DNA from: Natrinema pellirubrum DSM 15624
Lineage (GTDB): Archaea; Halobacteriota; Halobacteria; Halobacteriales; Natrialbaceae
Direction of reading: 5' to 3'
Assembly: GCF_000230735.2 (NCBI RefSeq)
Contig: NC_019962.1
Span: 1,984,001 to 2,048,000, forward strand
Length of the DNA stretch: 64,000 nt
Shown: in pieces, positions 60,288-64,000 of the stretch
How positions within the stretch are numbered: position 1 is the stretch's first letter
Layout: each line of letters starts with the position of its first letter
Notes under the pieces: model-generated
What the model saw: the letters and a program-made list of their open reading frames with translations, nothing else
The model's database searches: none
What the model was told of the DNA's origin: nothing
Position numbers and translations under genes: made by a program

Positions 60288-61295
60288 ATGAATGCCGAAC
60301 TCGACTTGCTGGTCCGGCTCGGGGACTACGACCGTCCGCAGGGCGTCGCCGAGCGTGCCGTCCAGGCCGAGGAACTGGGTTTCGACCGGATCACGGTCGG
60401 CGAGACGACCGGCTGGAACATCGTGCCGCCGCTAACGCTGGCGGCCGACAGGACCGACGAACTCGGCATCTCCAACGACGTCATCTCGCCGTACGGCCGG
60501 ACGCCGTCGATGCTCGCCCAGACCGCGCTGACGATGCAGGCGGCCGCCGACGGCCGCTTCCGGTTCGGGATCGGCCCGAGTTCGCCCGCGATCACCGAGC
60601 GCTGGCACGGTCAGGAGTTCGACCGGCCGCTCCGGCGCACCCGAGAGGTGATCGAGATCATGCGCAACGTCTACGAGGAGGGCAACCCCGCCTACGAGGG
60701 CGACATCTTCGAGATCGCTGGGCTGGGCTACGAGCGCGGGCCGAGCGAGAACCCGCCGCCGATCGACGTCGGCACCCTCGGTCCCAAAGCCACCGAGATG
60801 GCCGGTCGCTTCGGCGACGGCTGGGCCCCGCAGATGTTCACGAAAGACGGCCTGCGCGACCGCCTCGAGGACTTAGAGCGTGGTGCCGAACTCGGTGGGA
60901 AGGACCTCTCGGACCTGCGGGTCGCGCCGATCGTCCGCGGGATCGCCAGCGAGGACCGCGAGGCGGCCCGCGAGAAGGCCCGCGGCACGATCGCGTTCAT
61001 GCTCGGGGCCTACGGCCCCTACTACGGGAACTCGGTCGCCGAACAGGGCTATCCCGACGTCGTCGACGAGATCCGGGCCGCCTGGGACGATCGGGACACC
61101 GATGCGATGGCCGCTGCCCTTCCCGACGAGGTCCTCGACGAACTCGCGTTCGCGGGCACCCCCGACGAGGTCCGCGAGTGGCTCGCGGAGTACGCCGCTA
61201 TCGAGGGCGTCGACGCCGTTCGCGTCGGGTTCGTCGACGGGATGAGCGAGGACGACAAGCGGACGACGATGGAAGCTGTCGCCGACCTCGTCTAA
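60288..61295 (+). CDS. F420-dependent luciferase-like oxidoreductase (NP1902A family-like)
   Basis: A 335-residue LLM-class flavin/F420 enzyme similar to methylene-tetrahydromethanopterin reductase in fold. Visible parts are GFDRITVGETTGWNIVPPLT, LGISNDVISPYGRTP, FRFGIGPSSPAITERWHG, DVGTLGPKATEMAGRFGDGW and an SADPE-like GTPDEVREWLAEY. The cofactor-binding region fits F420 rather than FMN, but this is inference. ATG 60288 is chosen; the frame upstream to 60231 lacks similarity. Substrate unknown. Confidence 0.88.
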   Translation: MNAELDLLVRLGDYDRPQGVAERAVQAEELGFDRITVGETTGWNIVPPLTLAADRTDELGISNDVISPYGRTPSMLAQTALTMQAAADGRFRFGIGPSSPAITERWHGQEFDRPLRRTREVIEIMRNVYEEGNPAYEGDIFEIAGLGYERGPSENPPPIDVGTLGPKATEMAGRFGDGWAPQMFTKDGLRDRLEDLERGAELGGKDLSDLRVAPIVRGIASEDREAAREKARGTIAFMLGAYGPYYGNSVAEQGYPDVVDEIRAAWDDRDTDAMAAALPDEVLDELAFAGTPDEVREWLAEYAAIEGVDAVRVGFVDGMSEDDKRTTMEAVADLV

Positions 61296-61390
61296 CCGCC
61301 GGTCGGTCCTCCATCGCGATCGCAGCCGTCTCGAGCGGGCTCCTACGACATGACACGCAGTGTGGTGTTTCGATCGGACTCACAAGTTGC

Positions 61391-61398
61391 ATATATAC
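61391..61398 (+). promoter_or_regulatory. TATA box of the second DUF7344-type gene
   Basis: ATATATAC is centred about 26 bases before ATG 61420 in a GC-rich background, so this gene probably has a leaderless transcript. Confidence 0.6.
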
Positions 61399-61419
61399 GC
61401 CCCGATCCCTATCGGGGGT

Positions 61420-61809
61420 ATGATCCCGCTACTGAGTTCGCCCGAGAGCCTCACCGCGTTCGGCGAGGACGCCGACGCCGTCGATACGGCGATGGATCTA
61501 CTTGCCGACGGGCGACGCCGCGCGGCGCTGCAGTATCTCGCGGAGACGGGTGGCGACGCCACGCTCACAGAACTGGCGGTCGAAATCGCTACCCAGGAAG
61601 CCGGCACGGAGCCGAACGCGATCTCGGACCACGGCGACGTCCCCTCGAGAAAGCGCCGCGCCGTCCGAATCTCGCTCCATCACACCCACGTCCCGAAGCT
61701 GACGACCGCCGACGTCGTGGACTACGACACGGCGACCGAGACCGTCACGCTCACCGACCGCGGGCGGACCCTGCTTGAGCGGGCAGACGCGGTTCAGGAG
61801 TCCGCCTGA
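61420..61809 (+). CDS. DUF7344-type winged-helix protein
   Basis: A 129-residue single-domain relative of the protein at 44354-44911. The winged helix is AMDLLADGRRRAALQYLAE, ATLTELAVEIATQEAG, SLHHTHVPKLTTADVVDYD, TVTLTDRGRTLLERAD. It lacks the membrane helices of the other copy. A strong TATA box lies 26 bases before ATG 61420. Regulatory target unknown. Confidence 0.8.
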   Translation: MIPLLSSPESLTAFGEDADAVDTAMDLLADGRRRAALQYLAETGGDATLTELAVEIATQEAGTEPNAISDHGDVPSRKRRAVRISLHHTHVPKLTTADVVDYDTATETVTLTDRGRTLLERADAVQESA

Positions 61810-61846
61810 CCGGCCGACTGCGCTGTTTTCACCGAAAACGGCTCTG

Positions 61847-62812
61847 TTACGGCTCGATCACGAGTTTGCCGAGGAAGCTATCTTCCATGACCGCACGCTG
61901 GGCCTCGGCGGCCTCCTCGAGGTCGTAGCTACGGGCCACGTCGATCGAGAGATCGCCGGTGTCCATGAGGTGGGCGGCCCCGCGCAGCGGCACGCGCAGG
62001 TCCGGCGTGTTGAACATGCTCATGAACTGGTAGGAGACGTCTTTCGACCGGGCCGCGCCGTCGTTCGTAAAGCCCGGATCGGTGCTGTTCTCACCGATGC
62101 CGACGACGCGAGCGCCCGTGGCCGCGACGTCGGCGTCGAACTGCAGGTAGTCGTCGAGGCGGTGGTCGAGGACGGCGTCGACTCCGCCGTCGGCCGCCTC
62201 GCGGACGGCGTCGACCAGATCGTCCCGGCCGTAGTCAAGCACCGTCTCGGCACCGTAGTCGGCCAGTTCGTCGTGGTACTCCTCGGACGCGGTCGTGATC
62301 ACCCGCGCGCTTACCGCGGCCGCGATCTGGACGGCCGCGTGGCCGACGCCGCCGGAGCCGCCGTGGACAAGACAGTACTCCGCGGGATCGAGGTCCGCGT
62401 GGTCGATCAGCGCGCGCCAGGCGGTGACGGCGGCGACGCCGGCCCCGCCCGCTTCGGTGAGGTCCGCTCCGTCGGGGAGGTGAACCACTCGATCAGTCGG
62501 GATCGTCGCGTACTCCGCATACGAGCCCTGGAAGCCGCCGTTACCGATGCCGGTACCGTAAACACGATCCCCTTCCGCGAAGTCCTCGACGGCTTCGCCG
62601 GTCACCGCGACGGTCCCAGCCACGTCGACGCCGGGCGTAAACGGCACGTCGACCGGTTCGTACGAGCCGTCCCGGAAGTAGGTATCGACGGGGTTGATCC
62701 CCGCCGCGGCGACCTCGACGAGCAACTCGTCGTCGGCCGGTTCGGGCCGGTCGATCTCCTCGACCTGCAGTACGTCCGCGTCGCCATGTTCGTGAAGGCG
62801 TACAGCTCTCAT
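61847..62812 (-). CDS. Zinc-free quinone oxidoreductase (MDR superfamily)
   Basis: A 321-residue medium-chain NADPH:quinone-type oxidoreductase. The N-terminal half has VAAAGINPVDTYFRDGSY and VPFTPGVDVAGTV; the Rossmann part has YCLVHGGSGGVGHAAVQIA, then EEYHDELADYGAETVLDY. The structural and catalytic zinc cysteines of alcohol dehydrogenases are absent, as in QOR proteins. The C-terminus has EAAEAQRAVMEDSFLGKLV. Start ATG 62812. Confidence 0.93.
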   Translation of the reverse strand: MRAVRLHEHGDADVLQVEEIDRPEPADDELLVEVAAAGINPVDTYFRDGSYEPVDVPFTPGVDVAGTVAVTGEAVEDFAEGDRVYGTGIGNGGFQGSYAEYATIPTDRVVHLPDGADLTEAGGAGVAAVTAWRALIDHADLDPAEYCLVHGGSGGVGHAAVQIAAAVSARVITTASEEYHDELADYGAETVLDYGRDDLVDAVREAADGGVDAVLDHRLDDYLQFDADVAATGARVVGIGENSTDPGFTNDGAARSKDVSYQFMSMFNTPDLRVPLRGAAHLMDTGDLSIDVARSYDLEEAAEAQRAVMEDSFLGKLVIEP

Positions 62813-62891
62813 CTCGTTCGAACACACGGATCGGGACGATAAAACGGTACACGTGACGGCAGGGAAGACGGGGCCACTCCGCGACCGGGCC

Positions 62892-63221
62892 CTACTCGCG
62901 GCGGGTCCGCACCGCAGTACCCGAGATGTTGACCCAGAGCATCCCCTCGCGCATCTCCTCGTAATCGAAGCCGACGCCGACGACCGCGTCGGCGTCCAGT
63001 TCGGCGGCCTCCGCACGGAGATCCTTGAGTGCCTCTTCCCGACCCTGTTTGATCTTCTTCTCGTAGGAGCCGCTTCGCCCGCCGACGATATCGCGGATCC
63101 CGCCAGCGATGTCACTGACGACGTTCGCGCCGATGATCGCCTCGCCGGAGACGACGCCACAGTACTCCGTTACCGCTCGGTCTTCGATCTCGTCCGTCGT
63201 CGTGACGGTGATGTCTGCCAT
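62892..63221 (-). CDS. YbjQ/UPF0145 family protein
   Basis: A 109-residue protein of the YbjQ family, which forms a homomeric ring of unknown role. It has the core blocks YCGVVSGEAIIGANVVSDI, AEAAELDADAVVGVGFDYE and LWVNISGTAV. Length and ends match the family. Start ATG 63221; 79 bases upstream of the QOR gene on the same strand. Confidence 0.92.
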   Translation of the reverse strand: MADITVTTTDEIEDRAVTEYCGVVSGEAIIGANVVSDIAGGIRDIVGGRSGSYEKKIKQGREEALKDLRAEAAELDADAVVGVGFDYEEMREGMLWVNISGTAVRTRRE

Positions 63222-63289
63222 ACGCGAGAATGTGAACTCGACGACAGATAAAGCTGTAGGACAGCGAGAGAACGGGACCGACGAGAGAG

Positions 63290-64000
63290 CTACTGAACCG
63301 CCCGCGTCGCGTCGTCGATGATCTCGAGCGCCTCCTTCAGTTCCTCCGTCCCCGTCGCGTAGGACAGTCGTGCGTAGCCCTCGCCGTTCGTACCGAACGC
63401 GTCGCCGGGAACGACGACGACGCCGCGATCCAGCACTTCGTCACACCAGCCCTCGGGGACCTTCGGCATCGCGTAGAACGCGCCTTCGGGGGTGGGCACC
63501 TCGAGGCCGGCGTCGGTCAGTCCGTCGAGGACGAGATCGCGGCGCTGCTCGAAGGTCCCGACCATCTCCTCGACCGGTTCCTGGGGACCGGTCAGGGCGG
63601 CCTCGGCGGCGTACTGGGCCGGCGCGGAGGCACAGGCTTGCCCGTACTGGTGGACCCGCAGCATGCGCTCGATGCGACGATTGGAGCCGAGGACCCAGCC
63701 GAGCCGCCAACCGGTCATCGAGTAGGTCTTCGAGCAGGCGCTGACGACGACGACGTTGTCCGACTCGGCGAACTCGAGCGGCGATCGATGCTCGCCCTCG
63801 AAGACGATGTGTTCGTAGACTTCGTCCGAAATACAGAGGACGTCGTGTTCGTCGGCGATACGGGCGAACTCGCGCATGTCGGCCTCGCTCTGGACGGCCC
63901 CGGTCGGGTTCGCGGGACTGTTGACGACGAACGCCGCGGTCTCTTCGGTGATGGCGTCCTCGACGGCCGCGGGATCGAGGGTGAGGTCCTCCCGCAGCCC
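63290..64000 (-). CDS. PLP-dependent aminotransferase (class I), truncated by window edge
   Basis: The frame stays open to base 64000, so the N-terminal part is outside the window; 236 residues are visible. The family motifs are NSPANPTGAV, the Asp-Tyr-type DEVYEHIVFEG, and the cofactor lysine in SACSKTYSMTGWRLGW. The C-terminal part has VPGDAFGTNGEGYARLSYA. It transfers amino groups between amino and 2-oxo acids; aspartate or aromatic acids are likely substrates, not settled here. Confidence 0.95.
   Translation of the reverse strand, partial: GLREDLTLDPAAVEDAITEETAAFVVNSPANPTGAVQSEADMREFARIADEHDVLCISDEVYEHIVFEGEHRSPLEFAESDNVVVVSACSKTYSMTGWRLGWVLGSNRRIERMLRVHQYGQACASAPAQYAAEAALTGPQEPVEEMVGTFEQRRDLVLDGLTDAGLEVPTPEGAFYAMPKVPEGWCDEVLDRGVVVVPGDAFGTNGEGYARLSYATGTEELKEALEIIDDATRAVQ

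Overview
The window is a haloarchaeal chromosome segment. The evidence is high GC with an acidic, Asp/Glu-rich proteome, many twin-arginine (Tat) signals, TATA boxes about 27 bp before nearly leaderless starts, and archaeal information genes: Spt5 with SecE, two TFS proteins, aMBF1, PolX, Dpo4-type polymerase and a DHH/RecJ-like protein. Family content (DUF5788, amphi-Trp, Bat-type HTH, HTR-like ATPase, gluconate dehydratase) fits class Halobacteria, probably near Natrinema/Haloterrigena; the genus is inference.

Layout. 1-2.3 kb: 3' part of PEP carboxylase and tRNA-Ser(CGA). 2.6-6.7 kb: orphan multi-cluster Fe-S protein, small membrane protein, LeuA/CimA-family synthase, DUF192 protein. 6.7-10.9 kb: first copy of a palindromic mobile-type repeat, winged-helix protein, SDR, endonuclease V, AN1-rhomboid protease. 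11-14.8 kb: small membrane protein, DUF5788-PolX-Mut7-C run, divergent TFS. 14.9-22.2 kb: two enolase-superfamily dehydratases, PHP protein, secreted hydrolase, SecE-Spt5 operon, HtrA-type protease. 22.2-24.2 kb: AT-rich island with a Tat-secreted protein of unknown function and a small membrane protein, flanked by gene debris. 24.2-32.7 kb: AlaX, aMBF1, J-domain membrane protein, DNA polymerase IV, HTH-GNAT, canonical TFS, RHH protein, HTR-like ATPase, beta-RFAP synthase-like protein. 32.9-33.2 kb: glycosyltransferase remnant ending at the second palindromic repeat. 33.3-41.1 kb: IlvD, RibL, JAMM protease, PQQ lipoprotein, AbrB/PIN toxin-antitoxin pair divergent from a RecJ-like gene, MaoC-like protein. 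41-49.4 kb: zinc ribbon, third repeat copy, MutY, Bat-type regulator, DUF7344-type regulator, HExxH membrane protein, second HTH-GNAT, YchF, amphi-Trp, UbiA. 49.5-57.1 kb: ThDP enzyme, 7TM histidine kinase, TrkH, secreted HExxH protein, FAD oxidase. 57.3-60.1 kb: phoD split by an insertion sequence. 60.3-64 kb: F420-type oxidoreductase, second DUF7344-type gene, quinone reductase, YbjQ, 5'-truncated aminotransferase.

Genes working together: SecE and Spt5 overlap by one base; DUF5788 and PolX overlap by 4 bp; the antitoxin and PIN toxin overlap by 4 bp and have a perfect palindrome over the likely promoter; IlvD and the LeuA/CimA enzyme belong to branched-chain amino-acid synthesis; one of the two dehydratases resembles gluconate dehydratase of the semi-phosphorylative Entner-Doudoroff route. 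The most unusual content is the mobile DNA: an insertion sequence with 17-bp perfect ends and a 10-bp target duplication whose removal restores the phoD reading frame, and three related 76-86 bp palindromic repeats, one of which supplies the stop codon of a neighbouring gene.
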